Notes: a model not told the origin generated them from the letters alone. 64,000 bases of DNA from Leptotrichia sp. oral taxon 223 (GCF_013394795.1 NZ_JABXYU010000004.1:248001-312000), one strand, 5' to 3'; shown: positions 40,546 through 50,866, numbered from the stretch's first letter. Numbers and translations are program-made.

Positions 40546-41997
40546 TTATTTTTCTAATTTTTTCAAAGCCTCTTCTTGAATTGGCGTCAACGAATCATAA
40601 AATTCTTTTTCATAATCTCCCAATCCCGCTGGATAATCTCCATTAAAGCATTCCATGCAAAGCCCTGTATACGGTGCGTCAAAATCAAGCCCTATTGACT
40701 CAATCAGCCCATCTATGCTAAGAAATGCAAGCGAATCTGCTCCTATATATTCTCTTACTTCCTCAACAGTTTTATTTGCCGAAATTAATTCAGATGATTT
40801 TGAAACATCTATTCCATAAAAAATAGGAAATTTAAATTCTGGAGATGCAATACGGACATGTACTTCCTTTGCTCCCGCTTCTTTTAACAATTGAACTATA
40901 CGGCTTGAAGTTGTTCCACGGACTATTGAGTCATCTATCATAACTACAACTTTGTCTTTTACAACACTTTTTACAGCGGATAATTTCATTCTGACACCTT
41001 GTTCGCGCAATTCTTGAGTTGGCTGAATAAAAGTACGGGCTACATATTGATTTTTGATTAATCCCATTTCATAAGGCTTTCCAATTTCTTCTGCATATCC
41101 GCTTGCCGCTGATAATGATGAGTTGGGAACTCCGATTATAATGTCTGCGTGTTCAACTGGAGCTTCCTGTGCCAATCTTCTTCCACATCTTTTACGTGAC
41201 TTATGTACATTTACTCCAGAAATATCCGAGTCTGGACGTGCAAAATACACATATTCCATTGCTGCAATGGCAGTTGAAGTATTTTCAGTATATTTTTCTA
41301 TCCTGTATCCGTTTTCATCAATAATAATTATTTCTCCAGATCTTATATTCCTAATAAATTCTGCTCCCACGATTTCCAATGCACACGTTTCGCTTGCCAA
41401 AATATAGGCTCCATTTTTTGTTTTTCCTAAAATTAAAGGACGGAATTCAAACGGATCTACTGCCCCATACAGTGCTGTCTGAGTTTGAACTAAGAAAGAA
41501 AATCCACCTTTTACTTGGCGTAATGCATCTTTTAGCTGGCTCAGAAAATCTTTTTCCCTGCTTCTTCTTATCAAATGAACCAGCACTTCTGTATCAGATG
41601 AAGAATGAAAAATTGCACCTTGTTTTTCCAGATCTTTTTTTAATGTTTTTGCATTAATTAAATTTCCATTGTGCGCCAAAGCAATACTTCCGTCAAAAAA
41701 TTGAAACAAGAATGGCTGAATATTACGTCCGCTGCTGTTTCCAGAAGTTGCATACCGGACATGTCCTATCGCACTATTTCCTTTCAGACGATTAAATATT
41801 CTATCATCGTTGAATACTTCTGACACTAATCCAGGCCCACGATGTCCATTTGCACGCTTTCCATCACTTACCACAATTCCTGCGGCTTCCTGCCCCCTGT
41901 GCTGCAAGCTGTGCAATCCATAATAAGTTAGACGTGCCGCCTCCTGATGTCCAAATACGCCAAAAACTCCACACTCTTCATTTAAACTTTTAAACAC
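40546..41997 (-). CDS. purF: Amidophosphoribosyltransferase
   Basis: 483 aa. First committed purine step: PRPP + glutamine to phosphoribosylamine. The N-terminal glutaminase has Cys after a short propeptide ([16 protein letters not shown]), and [14 protein letters not shown] is conserved. The C-terminal phosphoribosyltransferase has the PRPP loop [19 protein letters not shown]. Cysteines CALEIVG, CGRR and CMECFNG fit the Fe-S-type B. subtilis-like enzyme that needs propeptide cleavage. Confidence 0.96.
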   Translation of the reverse strand: MFKSLNEECGVFGVFGHQEAARLTYYGLHSLQHRGQEAAGIVVSDGKRANGHRGPGLVSEVFNDDRIFNRLKGNSAIGHVRYATSGNSSGRNIQPFLFQFFDGSIALAHNGNLINAKTLKKDLEKQGAIFHSSSDTEVLVHLIRRSREKDFLSQLKDALRQVKGGFSFLVQTQTALYGAVDPFEFRPLILGKTKNGAYILASETCALEIVGAEFIRNIRSGEIIIIDENGYRIEKYTENTSTAIAAMEYVYFARPDSDISGVNVHKSRKRCGRRLAQEAPVEHADIIIGVPNSSLSAASGYAEEIGKPYEMGLIKNQYVARTFIQPTQELREQGVRMKLSAVKSVVKDKVVVMIDDSIVRGTTSSRIVQLLKEAGAKEVHVRIASPEFKFPIFYGIDVSKSSELISANKTVEEVREYIGADSLAFLSIDGLIESIGLDFDAPYTGLCMECFNGDYPAGLGDYEKEFYDSLTPIQEEALKKLEK

Positions 41998-42018
41998 GAT
42001 TTTTCTCCTCCATTAAAA

Positions 42019-42738
42019 TTATTCTGCCAATGCTTTTTCTAAACGTCGCAACACTTCACGATATGCCCCCATCACATCTCCTAAATCCTGTCTAAATCTA
42101 TCCTTATCCAATTTTTTAAGCGTATCCTTATCCCACAATCTCATTGAATCTGGACTTATTTCATCTGCCAGCAGAATATTCCCATCTTTATCTCTTCCAA
42201 ACTCAATTTTAAAATCCACCAAGATCAAGTTCATTTTATCAAATAATTTTGACAGTAAATCATTTATCAAAAAAGTTTGCTCTTTAATTTCAGCTAATTC
42301 CTTTTCAGTTACCAGTTCCAATGCCAAAGCGTGATCATCATTCAATAGCGGATCTCCTAGATCATCATTTTTATACGATAATTCAAATGTAGGTCTTTTA
42401 AAAATTTTCCCTTCTTCCGCTCCATATCTTTTCACAAAACTTCCAGTTGCCCTATTTCTAATAATCACTTCCAAAGGCACAATTTCCACCTTTTTACATA
42501 ATTGCTCCCTTTCATTCAAAGTTTCAATCCAGTGAGTTTTTACACCATTTTTTATCAAATATCCATAAAGCAGCGTAGAAATTTTATTATTCAAAATCCC
42601 TTTATCTTCCAATTGATCCTTTTTAACTCCATTAAAAGCTGTCGCATCATCCTTAAAGTACATAATTATTTCATCCGCTTTATCTGTTGCAAAAACTGAT
42701 TTTGCTTTTCCTTCATAAATTTTTTCTCTTTTTTCCAT
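42019..42738 (-). CDS. purC: SAICAR synthetase
   Basis: 239 aa. Joins CAIR and aspartate using ATP. Motifs: KIYEGKAKSVFAT, VPLEVIIRNRATGSFVKRYG, PTFELSYKNDDLGDPLLND, LILVDFKIEFGRD, LADEISPDSMRLWD. Normal length, between purE and purF with a 21-base gap to purF. A 166-base gap to purE holds no gene. Confidence 0.97.
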   Translation of the reverse strand: MEKREKIYEGKAKSVFATDKADEIIMYFKDDATAFNGVKKDQLEDKGILNNKISTLLYGYLIKNGVKTHWIETLNEREQLCKKVEIVPLEVIIRNRATGSFVKRYGAEEGKIFKRPTFELSYKNDDLGDPLLNDDHALALELVTEKELAEIKEQTFLINDLLSKLFDKMNLILVDFKIEFGRDKDGNILLADEISPDSMRLWDKDTLKKLDKDRFRQDLGDVMGAYREVLRRLEKALAE

Positions 42739-42904
42739 TTTTTATTTCCTCCGTTTTTTTCTTTTTTTATTTTTAAACAATAAATCTGTTTCATAACTTA
42801 AATCATATGTTATCTTATCAAGGGTAAAACTCCTTGCTAAATTTTTTTGACAAAAAATCATATAAATAATTAAGAACTAAAGTGCATAAAACAAATATTA
42901 AAAA

Positions 42905-43384
42905 TTATAATTCCACTTTTTTCTCATTATCCGCAATAAACTTAGCTTTCATCTCTTTTCTAAAATTAATCAGTTCTTCCTTAATTTCAGGATATTTCAC
43001 CGCCAAAATCTGCACAGCCAGCATCCCCGCATTATACGAATTATCAATCCCAACTGTAGCCACAGGAATAGACTTTGGCATCTGTACAATTGAATAAAGT
43101 GCGTCCAGTCCTCCAATCGCTCCATTTAAAGGTACCCCCACAACTGGAAGAATTGTCTTTGAAGCAATAACTCCTGGTAAATGCGCCGCAAGCCCAGCTC
43201 CAGCGATAATCACCTCAGCCCCTCTCTTTTCCACATCCGCAAGAACTTCCTCCAATTTTTCAGGAACCCTGTGAGCTGACAGTACATAAGCCTCGTACCC
43301 AATCCCAAATTCCTTCAAGCAATTCGCAGCCCCTCTCATTTTTTCAGTATCCGACTGACTTCCAAAAAATATTGCTACTTTCAT
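42905..43384 (-). CDS. purE: N5-carboxyaminoimidazole ribonucleotide mutase (PurE class I)
   Basis: 159 aa. Converts N5-CAIR to CAIR. FFGSQSDTEKMRGAANCL is a variant of the G-S-x-S/D loop; then YVLSAHRVPEKL, IAGAGLAAHLPGVIASKT, LPVVGVPLNG and LYSIVQMPKSIPVATV. Class I mutases need PurK, which is not in the window. It follows purL by 74 bases. Confidence 0.95.
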   Translation of the reverse strand: MKVAIFFGSQSDTEKMRGAANCLKEFGIGYEAYVLSAHRVPEKLEEVLADVEKRGAEVIIAGAGLAAHLPGVIASKTILPVVGVPLNGAIGGLDALYSIVQMPKSIPVATVGIDNSYNAGMLAVQILAVKYPEIKEELINFRKEMKAKFIADNEKKVEL

Positions 43385-43458
43385 TATTCCTCCTCTTATT
43401 TTTTATAATACAACTTTGCAAATATTAAATACTTGATTAAGTTATTTTAAGTTTTTTT

Positions 43459-46400
43459 CTATTTAAAAAATTTTATTCCATTTCTAAAGATATTTTGTTC
43501 CTTATTCCCATAAATATTTTTATAAACATTCTTGCCTTTTCTTTCAGAATGTCCCATTTTCCCAAAAATTCTTCCATTGTGGGCAAGCATTCCTTCAATT
43601 GCATAATATGAACCGTTTGGATTAAATTGGGAATCCATTGTTGAGTTTCCATCTAAACCAACGTACTTTGTTGCAATTTGATTATTTTCAAATAATTTTT
43701 TATATTGTTCTTCTGTAATAATGATTCTTCCTTCACCGTGAGAAATCGCAACAGAGTGAATATCTCCCTCTTTCATATCAGAAAGCCAAGGCGAGTTATT
43801 TGTAATAATTTTTGTCTGTACAATTTTTGACATATGCTTGTCAATTGTGTTAAAAGTCAATGTTGGTGAAGTTTCGTTCAATTCACGAATTTCCCCATAA
43901 GGAAGTAATCCTGATTTTATCAATGCTTGGAAACCGTTACAAATTCCTAAAATTAATCCGTCACGTTTTAGTAAGTTTTCTACTGCTTCTTTTACTTTTT
44001 TATTTTTTAAAACAGCAACCATGAATTTAGCAGAACCATCTGGCTCGTCTCCTGCACTAAATCCTCCTGGTAGCATTAAAATCTGTGAATTATTAATTTC
44101 TTTAACAAAGTTATCAATCGAATTTAAAATATTATTGTGCGACAAGTTGTTAAACACTCCAATTTTGGCAAATCCTCCCTCACGGTTAAATGCCCTTTCC
44201 AAGTCGTATTCTGAATTTGTTCCTGGAAATACTGGGATAAATACTCTCGGTTTTGCATAAGTATTTGAAATGTTGCTAATTATATTTTCATGCTCAATTT
44301 TTTTCAATTTTTCATATTTTAAGCCTTCACAATGTGCAATTTCATGCTCTTTTGCCACTTCTTTTCTTGTTGGGAAGATTTTTTCAAGCTTACTTTCCCA
44401 ATTTCCGATCAACTCATCCAAATCAAAAGCTGTTTCATTTATGGTAATTTTCGCTTCATCTGCAACTTTCCCAAGTAAAACTGCATTTTTATAATCAATA
44501 TTTTCAGCAGTTTCCACAATAAATGCTCCATAATTCACTTTAAACCAGTCATTTTCACCAATTTGCGCCGTAACATCCACACCAAGCTTATTTCCAAATG
44601 TCATTTTTGCAATGCTTTCTGCAATTCCACCATTTTTCACAGCCATAGCAGATACAATTTTTTTATTTCTTATATTTTCAGTTATAAAATCAAAGTTTGC
44701 CTTTAATTCATCAAGTTTTGGCAAATCATTTTCATCATTTGGCGTTGTAATCAAGTACACATTGTTTCCAGCCTTTTTAAATTCGCTAGAAATTACATTT
44801 TCAGCATCTGTAACACTTACTGCAAATGATACCAATGTTGGTGGCACAGAAATTTCATTAAATGTTCCGCTCATTGAGTCTTTTCCACCAATTGATGGCA
44901 ATCCAAAGGCTTTTTGGATGTGCAATGCTCCTAATAATGCTGATAATGGTTTACCCCATTTTTTGGAATCCTGCCCCAATCTTTCAAAATATTCCTGGAA
45001 TGTAAATCTGATATTTTTGTAGTTTCCTCCGCCAGCAACAACTTTTGCCATTGACTCAATCACAGCGTAAGCACCGCCATGGAATGTGCTTTGTTTTGCA
45101 ACATAAGGATTATATCCATATCCAACCATTGAGGCAACATCAGTTTCCGCATTAATTACTGACACTTTCTGTACCGAAACTTCCGCAGGAGTCAACTGAT
45201 ATTTCCCACCAAATGGCATTAATACAGTAGTTGCTCCAATTGTTGAATCAAAAGTTTCACCCAATCCTCTTTGTGAAGCTACATTCAAGTCTTTCAGGTT
45301 ATTTATAAATTTACTTCTAAAGTCATTTCCTTCAATTTCTCTGTTTAAATTCAATTTTGGTGTATTTTCAATTGTAATATTGATATTTGAAGGAGCTCCA
45401 TTTGTATTTAGGAAATCTCTTGAAATATCAACAATCGCTTTTCCATTGTATTTCATAACAAGCCTGTTTGAATCATTAATTTCAGCTACTTGATATGCTT
45501 CCAGGTTTTCCTCGTTTGCAAATTCTATAAATTTATCCAAGTTTTGTTTTTCAATAACAACAGCCATTCTTTCTTGCGACTCTGAAATAGCAAGTTCCGT
45601 ACCATTTAATCCAATATATTTCACTCTTACCTTATTCAAGTCAATTTCAAGCCCATCAGCCAGTTCTCCGATTGCGACTGAAACTCCTCCAGCTCCAAAA
45701 TCATTACATTTTTTAATTAATTTTGTAACATTTCTGTTTCTGAAAAGTCTTTGAATTTTTCTTTCAACTATTGCATTTCCTTTTTGCACTTCGGCACTTG
45801 ATTTTTCAGAAGATTCAGTTGTATGTTCCTTAGATGAGCCAGTCGCCCCTCCAATTCCGTCCCTTCCAGTTCTTCCACCAAGTAAAATTACAATATCTCC
45901 ATTTTCAGGCTTTTCACGAATAATATTTTCAGCAGGTGCTGCTCCCACGACAAGTCCCAGTTCCATTCTTTTAGCCTTATATCCTTCATCGTAAATTTCA
46001 TTCACATGAGTTGTTGCAAGCCCAATCTGATTTCCGTAAGAAGAAAATCCGTGTGCAGCTACTTGTGTAATAACCTTTTGTGGCAATTTCCCAGCCATTG
46101 TATCCTCAATTTTTTCAGTCGGATCAGCAGAACCACTAATTCTCACAGCCTGATAAACGTAAGTTCTTCCAGATAACGGATCACGGATTGCTCCACCAAT
46201 ACAAGTAGAAGCCCCTCCAAACGGCTCAATTTCTGTCGGATGATTATGAGTTTCATTTTTAAACTGCAAAATCCATTTTTCAGTAACAGTATTCTTTTTC
46301 CCATCCTCATCAATTCTTTCAATAGGCACATCAATATAAATCGAACACGCATTTATTTCATCCGAAACTTCCAAATCTGGCAAATTACCATTTTTTCTCT

Positions 46401-47265
46401 GCTCTTTTCCAAAAATTGTAGCAAGATCCATAAGAGTCATTGGCTTTTTAGAAATTCTGTCAGCATGAACATATTCCCTGCTTTCCAAATACTCATTAAT
46501 AGCCTTTTCGATAATATTTTTGTAGGTTTCATTTTCAATTTTTATATCATCAATAATTGTTTCAAAAGTTGTGTGTCGGCAATGATCGCTCCAGTAAGTG
46601 TCCAGCACTCGAATTTCAGTTTCCGTAGGATTTCTTTTTTCTTCATTTTTAAAATATTCCTGAATAAACAACAAGTCGTTTACAGTCATTGCTAATTCCA
46701 ATTCATTTTTAAGACTTTCAATTTCCTCTTTTGTTTTTTCAATAAATCCTTCATAAACAATAACATCATCTGTATTTTCGGTTTCAACATTTTCAATTAG
46801 AACGTTTAAATCTTTTTCCCTTGCCTCAACTTCATTTATATAATATTTTTTTATTTTCGCAAGCTCATCAGGAGAAATTTTTCCGTATAAAATTATCAAT
46901 TTCCCACTTTTTACGTTAATGTCATTATCTTCATCAATCAATAAATTTACACATTGAATTGCAGAATCCGCTCTCTGATCATATTGCCCTGGCAAAAATT
47001 CCACTGAGAAATACACATTTTCTGAATCTTTTTTTTCAAACACTTCATCAAACGATCTAAAAACATTGTCAACATTTATTTCCGAAAACACAGTCTTTTC
47101 CAATTTTTCCAAATCGTTTTCACCCAAGTTAAACACATCATAAATATTCAAGACTCTTACATCCAAAAGTCCATCTATCCCGATATTCTCCTTCAAGTCA
47201 TGAAACAAATTCTGTGCTTCCACTCTAAAATCTTCTTTTTTTTCCACAAAGATTCTATAATTCAT
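43459..47265 (-). CDS. purL: Phosphoribosylformylglycinamidine synthase, single long chain
   Basis: 1268 aa, the fused large form (synthetase plus glutaminase). Converts FGAR to FGAM with glutamine and ATP. N-terminal PurS-like region, then YWSDHCRHTTFET, FKNETHNHPTEIEPFGGASTC (synthase core), VGYGYNPYVAKQ, and GKDSMSGTF in the second half. The C-terminal glutaminase domain has PRVFIPVFPGTNSEYDL and LGICNGFQALIKSGLL with the catalytic Cys. First gene of the leftward operon; GAAGGAG precedes the ATG. Large PurL occurs in proteobacteria and fusobacteria. Confidence 0.97.
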   Translation of the reverse strand: MNYRIFVEKKEDFRVEAQNLFHDLKENIGIDGLLDVRVLNIYDVFNLGENDLEKLEKTVFSEINVDNVFRSFDEVFEKKDSENVYFSVEFLPGQYDQRADSAIQCVNLLIDEDNDINVKSGKLIILYGKISPDELAKIKKYYINEVEAREKDLNVLIENVETENTDDVIVYEGFIEKTKEEIESLKNELELAMTVNDLLFIQEYFKNEEKRNPTETEIRVLDTYWSDHCRHTTFETIIDDIKIENETYKNIIEKAINEYLESREYVHADRISKKPMTLMDLATIFGKEQRKNGNLPDLEVSDEINACSIYIDVPIERIDEDGKKNTVTEKWILQFKNETHNHPTEIEPFGGASTCIGGAIRDPLSGRTYVYQAVRISGSADPTEKIEDTMAGKLPQKVITQVAAHGFSSYGNQIGLATTHVNEIYDEGYKAKRMELGLVVGAAPAENIIREKPENGDIVILLGGRTGRDGIGGATGSSKEHTTESSEKSSAEVQKGNAIVERKIQRLFRNRNVTKLIKKCNDFGAGGVSVAIGELADGLEIDLNKVRVKYIGLNGTELAISESQERMAVVIEKQNLDKFIEFANEENLEAYQVAEINDSNRLVMKYNGKAIVDISRDFLNTNGAPSNINITIENTPKLNLNREIEGNDFRSKFINNLKDLNVASQRGLGETFDSTIGATTVLMPFGGKYQLTPAEVSVQKVSVINAETDVASMVGYGYNPYVAKQSTFHGGAYAVIESMAKVVAGGGNYKNIRFTFQEYFERLGQDSKKWGKPLSALLGALHIQKAFGLPSIGGKDSMSGTFNEISVPPTLVSFAVSVTDAENVISSEFKKAGNNVYLITTPNDENDLPKLDELKANFDFITENIRNKKIVSAMAVKNGGIAESIAKMTFGNKLGVDVTAQIGENDWFKVNYGAFIVETAENIDYKNAVLLGKVADEAKITINETAFDLDELIGNWESKLEKIFPTRKEVAKEHEIAHCEGLKYEKLKKIEHENIISNISNTYAKPRVFIPVFPGTNSEYDLERAFNREGGFAKIGVFNNLSHNNILNSIDNFVKEINNSQILMLPGGFSAGDEPDGSAKFMVAVLKNKKVKEAVENLLKRDGLILGICNGFQALIKSGLLPYGEIRELNETSPTLTFNTIDKHMSKIVQTKIITNNSPWLSDMKEGDIHSVAISHGEGRIIITEEQYKKLFENNQIATKYVGLDGNSTMDSQFNPNGSYYAIEGMLAHNGRIFGKMGHSERKGKNVYKNIYGNKEQNIFRNGIKFFK

Positions 47266-47460
47266 TTTTTTCTCTCCTTCTTTCTGCTATATTTTTTTAT
47301 TTATATTAACTAATTTAAACCCGTATTTTTTTTATTAAGTAATTATTTTTATAAAACAAAGCTAAACGGTTGCCATCTTCTTTAAAAATTAGACTTGTCT
47401 AAGTATTTTTTGACATTTAATCATAATAGTTTATTTGACTAAAATAAATACCAAGCAAAA

Positions 47461-47626
47461 TTTCGTTAGAAGAAAAAGAACTGTTTGAGCTTTTGTAAAA
47501 TATTTTTAAAAAAATCTATTTTTTGATATTAAAATAATTTATACTCAAAAGCGAGTTTTCTTTTTCTTTTATAAGAAAGTTTTGCGTAAGCGGGAGTGCA
47601 GAGGTATGGCGTATGATACCTCTGCA
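47461..47626. other. Structured noncoding region upstream of purL
   Basis: The 47266-47690 gap has no gene. It holds an 11-bp perfect inverted repeat TGCAGAGGTAT/ATACCTCTGCA (47597-47632) and a longer imperfect one joining GAAAAAGAACTGTTTGAGC (near 47472) to CTCAAAAGCGAGTTTTC (near 47544). They could form a leader structure for the pur operon. It does not match a purine, PRPP or T-box riboswitch that I recognise. Confidence 0.4.
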
Positions 47627-47691
47627 TAAAAAAAGATTGTTATAAATAATAAATAAAATAACCATTATTAATCAAAGCAATATAAAAAAAC

Positions 47692-47726
47692 AAAAAAAAT
47701 CTAAGTAAACAAAATTCACCTAGATT
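47692..47726 (-). terminator. Terminator of the 43-aa ORF transcript
   Basis: AATCTAAGT (47698-47706) pairs with ACCTAGATT (47718-47726), one G-U pair, followed on the minus strand by eight U. It overlaps the ORF stop. Confidence 0.75.
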
Positions 47727-47847
47727 CTTGACATAAATTTATATATTTATTTTTTTTACATTTTACCCATAACAAAGTAGACAATTTTACAATTTGTCTT
47801 GTGAAAAATATCCTCATTGCTCTCGTGACAAAAAATTTTTTTTTCAT
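47716..47847 (-). CDS. Monocistronic small basic ORF (43 aa)
   Basis: Begins MKKKFFVTRAMRIFFTRQIVKL and ends CKKNKYINLCQESR. It is basic and amphipathic, with two cysteines. GTGGAGG lies 4-5 bases before the ATG. It has its own promoter (47939-47967) and an intrinsic terminator at the stop, with a leader of about 85 bases. The complete transcription unit argues that something here is made, either the peptide or a small RNA. No family is recognised. Confidence 0.5.
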   Translation of the reverse strand: MKKKFFVTRAMRIFFTRQIVKLSTLLWVKCKKNKYINLCQESR

Positions 47848-47938
47848 CTTTCCTCCACAATAAATTTAACTTTACATATTATCAATAAAATAATCTGCTA
47901 AAAAATTTTGTATTTGTAAAATTTCTCCACCTAGTAAA

Positions 47939-47967
47939 AGTATAGCAAAATTTTACCTTTTTTTCAA
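47939..47967 (-). promoter_or_regulatory. Promoter of the 43-aa ORF
   Basis: TTGAAA (47967-47962), 17-base spacer, TATACT (47944-47939) on the minus strand, starting 15 bases after the upstream glycosylase stop. Confidence 0.75.
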
Positions 47968-47981
47968 TACCCAAAAAATTA

Positions 47982-48677
47982 TTATTTCCAGCAATCATCC
48001 TTAAATTCTGTCTTTTTCATTCCGGAAACATACTTATTTCCCGCTACAAAATACCGCAATTCCTTTTTTGTCCAAATCCCCTTATTTGGAATTCCTATTC
48101 TTGCTGAAACTTCAATATTTTTTGGAATTTTACTATTTTCAAAATCAGTATACAGCACATTTTCATCCATATTTTCACTATTATAAGTCAATTTTTTTGA
48201 TATTTTACTCAAATTTTTCCTGATTTCACAAATCCTGCACTTATTAAACCCATCGCTAATCCCCATAGCCTTTGTCAATTTCCCCGGCCCATTACTAACC
48301 AGAATCCCGTCTTTTCCCCTGTTTTCTATCATTCTTTCAATATTAATTACAGGTTCAATGCCTCTAATCAGCACTGCCTGCGGATTTCCTTCTTCACAGC
48401 TGACAATATTCAGCATTTTATGCGTATGCATCGTATAAATATAAACCGTCCCCGCTTTTCCAAACAGAGCCTCAACTTTTGGAGTCCGTTTTCCTTCAAA
48501 TCCGTGACAAGCCCTGTCCACTACCCCTAAATAAGCCTCCGTTTCCACAATATATCCCCCTAATATCTCATCATTCTTTTTCACAATTATTAATTTCCCC
48601 AGTAAATCTTTGGCAAGTGTAACTGTATCTTGCTTAAAAAATCTTTCTATTTCTTGCATATTACCACTTTTCCCCAT
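47982..48677 (-). CDS. 3-methyladenine DNA glycosylase (AAG/MPG family)
   Basis: About 231 aa from ATG 48677 (MGKSGNMQEIERFF), with AAGGCGA upstream; the frame extends 13 codons further. The AAG fold is clear: DLLGKLIIVKKND, YIVETEAYLGVVDRACHGF (catalytic Glu), TPKVEALFGKAGTVYIYTMHTHKMLNIV, AVLIRGIEP, NGPGKLTKAMGI. It removes alkylated adenine and hypoxanthine bases. Apparently monocistronic, between hpf (divergent) and the 43-aa ORF. Confidence 0.92.
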   Translation of the reverse strand: MGKSGNMQEIERFFKQDTVTLAKDLLGKLIIVKKNDEILGGYIVETEAYLGVVDRACHGFEGKRTPKVEALFGKAGTVYIYTMHTHKMLNIVSCEEGNPQAVLIRGIEPVINIERMIENRGKDGILVSNGPGKLTKAMGISDGFNKCRICEIRKNLSKISKKLTYNSENMDENVLYTDFENSKIPKNIEVSARIGIPNKGIWTKKELRYFVAGNKYVSGMKKTEFKDDCWK

Positions 48678-49013
48678 TCTTTCGCCTTGTATTTTCATTA
48701 TCTTTTTTCTAACCAATAAAATTTTATAACATTATCACTAATATTTCAACAAATAATTTTTACTCCGTCTTTTTTCAATTCCACGCTGAAAAAGGAAATT
48801 ATTTCTTTTGAAAAATTTCAAATGTATAATATACCTGTTCAATACCCATATAAACTTGAAAATATAACAAAATAAATATTACTCGCAAAGGGCTGTTAAA
48901 GACAAAAAATATCAAGTTGTCTAACAAGTCTAATAAAAAATTAATTTTAATAAATAACATATGTTTTTTTAATAATTAATTATGCAAAAATTTTAATTAT
49001 TTTACTTTCTCTC

Positions 49014-49041
49014 TTGACATTTTTCTTTTTCAAGGTACAAT
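49014..49041 (+). promoter_or_regulatory. hpf promoter
   Basis: TTGACA (49014-49019), 16-base spacer, TACAAT (49036-49041). The rest of the 48678-49074 gap is very AT-rich and shows nothing else, except possible -10 boxes for the leftward glycosylase near 48830. Confidence 0.75.
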
Positions 49042-49074
49042 ATTATTGACATAGATGAAAGGATGTGATGATTT

Positions 49075-49395
49075 ATGAAAATCATTATTAGCGGAAAACA
49101 ACTTAAAATTACAGACGCAATCAAAAACTATACTGAAGAAAAAATAAGAAAAATTTCTAAGTATTCGGATGCTATCACAGAAGTCGATGTTGTTCTGACA
49201 GTCGAAGACACAAAATCTGAAGGACCTGTTCATAAAGCCGACGGATTAGTTTTTGCAAGTGGTACAAAAATAAAAATAGAAGCTGAAGACAAAGACTTAT
49301 ACGCAGCAATTGATGAATTATCTGACAGATTAGAAAGACAAGTTAGAAAATATAAAGAAAAACAAAAAGACCATAATAAAAAAGGTTCACATTAA
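49075..49395 (+). CDS. hpf: Ribosome hibernation promoting factor, short form
   Basis: 106 aa. HPF/RaiA (YfiA) fold: MKIIISGKQLKITDAIKNYTEEKIRKISKY, VDVVLTVEDTK, VHKADGLVFASGTKIKIEAEDKDLYAAIDELSDRLERQVRKYKEK. It binds the 30S decoding centre in starved cells. It lacks the C-terminal dimerisation domain of long HPF, so a partner may be needed for 100S formation. AAGGATGTGA precedes the ATG. Confidence 0.93.
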   Translation: MKIIISGKQLKITDAIKNYTEEKIRKISKYSDAITEVDVVLTVEDTKSEGPVHKADGLVFASGTKIKIEAEDKDLYAAIDELSDRLERQVRKYKEKQKDHNKKGSH

Positions 49396-49457
49396 TTATA
49401 ATTTTTTAAGAATTTGTAACAAATAATTTAAAAGTAAAAAGATTTAATTTCAATATA

Positions 49458-49508
49458 TAAAAAAAGACTATTTTAGAACTCATAAAGTTTTGTAATTAGT
49501 CTTTTTTA
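49458..49508. terminator. Bidirectional terminator between hpf and the symporter
   Basis: AAAAAAGACTA (49460-49470) pairs with TAGTCTTTTTT (49497-49507); A and T tracts on both sides serve the two convergent genes. Confidence 0.8.
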
Positions 49509-49522
49509 TATTTTATTAATTG

Positions 49523-50866
49523 TCAGTCCTTCAGCAGCGGATCCTTCTTTGTAACCTCAACTACCAGCTTATGCAGCCCAATCAACGCTATCAGATTCGG
49601 AATTACCATAAGCCCGTTAAACATATCAGCCAGTTCCCACACTAGTTTTACTTTTTGAAGCGAACCTGCAATTATACAGGCCATTACTAAAATTCTATAA
49701 AGATTAAGCGCTTTCCTACCGAAAAGATATTTCACATTGGCTTCTCCAAAAAAATACCATCCAATTATTGTAGAAAAAGCAAAAAAGAACAACGCAACCG
49801 CAACAAATATTACCCCGAAATGCCCTAACACTGCATAAAACGCATGTTGTGTCAATGAAATCCCTAGTCCATCAGCCCTTTTATCTGCAATTAATATTAC
49901 CAATGCTGACAATGTCAAAATTACAAATGTGTCGATAAAAACTGTAACAATTGCCACATGTCCCTGATCTTCAGGATTTTTAACCTTTGCAATAGCATGG
50001 GCATGCGGTGTTGAACCCATTCCAGCCTCATTCGAGAACAGCCCCCTTGCCACTCCAAATCTTATTGCCTTCTGTATTCCAACTCCCGCAAATCCACCTA
50101 GAACGGCTTTCGTTGAAAAAGCATTGATAAAAATTGCTTTAAATGCCAAACCTGTATCTTTAATATTCAATGCAATAATGAATACACATATTGCAACATA
50201 TAAAACTGCCATAACAGGCACTACTTTTTCGGTAAATGAAGCAATTCTTTTTACTCCCCCAAAAAATATAAATCCAGCCAAAATTGCTAAAAATATACCT
50301 GTTATAACTGCCGGTATATGAAAAGCGTTGTTAAAAGCATCTCCCACTGAATTTGCCTGAACTGCATTTCCCATAAATCCTAAAGCCAAAACACACGAAA
50401 CCGCAAAAAATCCTGCCAGAAATTTAGCAGGCTTTCTTCCATTAAACAAAGTTTCTATATAGTAAGCAGGTCCTCCTGTCATCTCCCCGTCTTTTTTCTG
50501 TTTAAAAATCTGACTTAATACCGCTTCTGAATAAATAGTCGCCATTCCAAAAAAAGCACTTACCCACATCCAGAATATTGCTCCAGGGCCACCAGACACA
50601 ATTGCTGTTGCCGCTCCCGCAAGGTTTCCAGTTCCAACTTGTGCCGCAATGGCGGTTGCCAAAGCCTGAAATGACGACATCCCATTTTTATCCGCCTTTT
50701 CCCCACTCAAATCAAATCCGCTTGTCAATTGTTTCAAACCGCTCTTAAATTCCCTCACTTGAATAAATTTTAACCTAAGTGTATAAAATAGCCCAGTTCC
50801 AACTAACAGTACAGTTAAAATAACTCCCCAAAAAAATTCATTAAAATTCTTAATAATTTCTAACAT
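49523..50866 (-). CDS. alsT: Sodium:alanine/glycine symporter (AGCS family)
   Basis: 447 aa with about 11 membrane segments. AGCS signature VGTGNLAGAATAIVSGGPGAIFWMW (about 75-100) and FSNEAGMGSTPHAHAIAK are present. It imports alanine or glycine with Na+. The upstream tandem glycine riboswitch points to glycine as the sensed, and probably transported, substrate. Convergent with hpf. Confidence 0.95.
   Translation of the reverse strand: MLEIIKNFNEFFWGVILTVLLVGTGLFYTLRLKFIQVREFKSGLKQLTSGFDLSGEKADKNGMSSFQALATAIAAQVGTGNLAGAATAIVSGGPGAIFWMWVSAFFGMATIYSEAVLSQIFKQKKDGEMTGGPAYYIETLFNGRKPAKFLAGFFAVSCVLALGFMGNAVQANSVGDAFNNAFHIPAVITGIFLAILAGFIFFGGVKRIASFTEKVVPVMAVLYVAICVFIIALNIKDTGLAFKAIFINAFSTKAVLGGFAGVGIQKAIRFGVARGLFSNEAGMGSTPHAHAIAKVKNPEDQGHVAIVTVFIDTFVILTLSALVILIADKRADGLGISLTQHAFYAVLGHFGVIFVAVALFFFAFSTIIGWYFFGEANVKYLFGRKALNLYRILVMACIIAGSLQKVKLVWELADMFNGLMVIPNLIALIGLHKLVVEVTKKDPLLKD

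Noticed and set aside
47461-47626. Purine or PRPP riboswitch ahead of purL
   Set aside because: The conserved core words of those classes are not seen; only simple inverted repeats are present.
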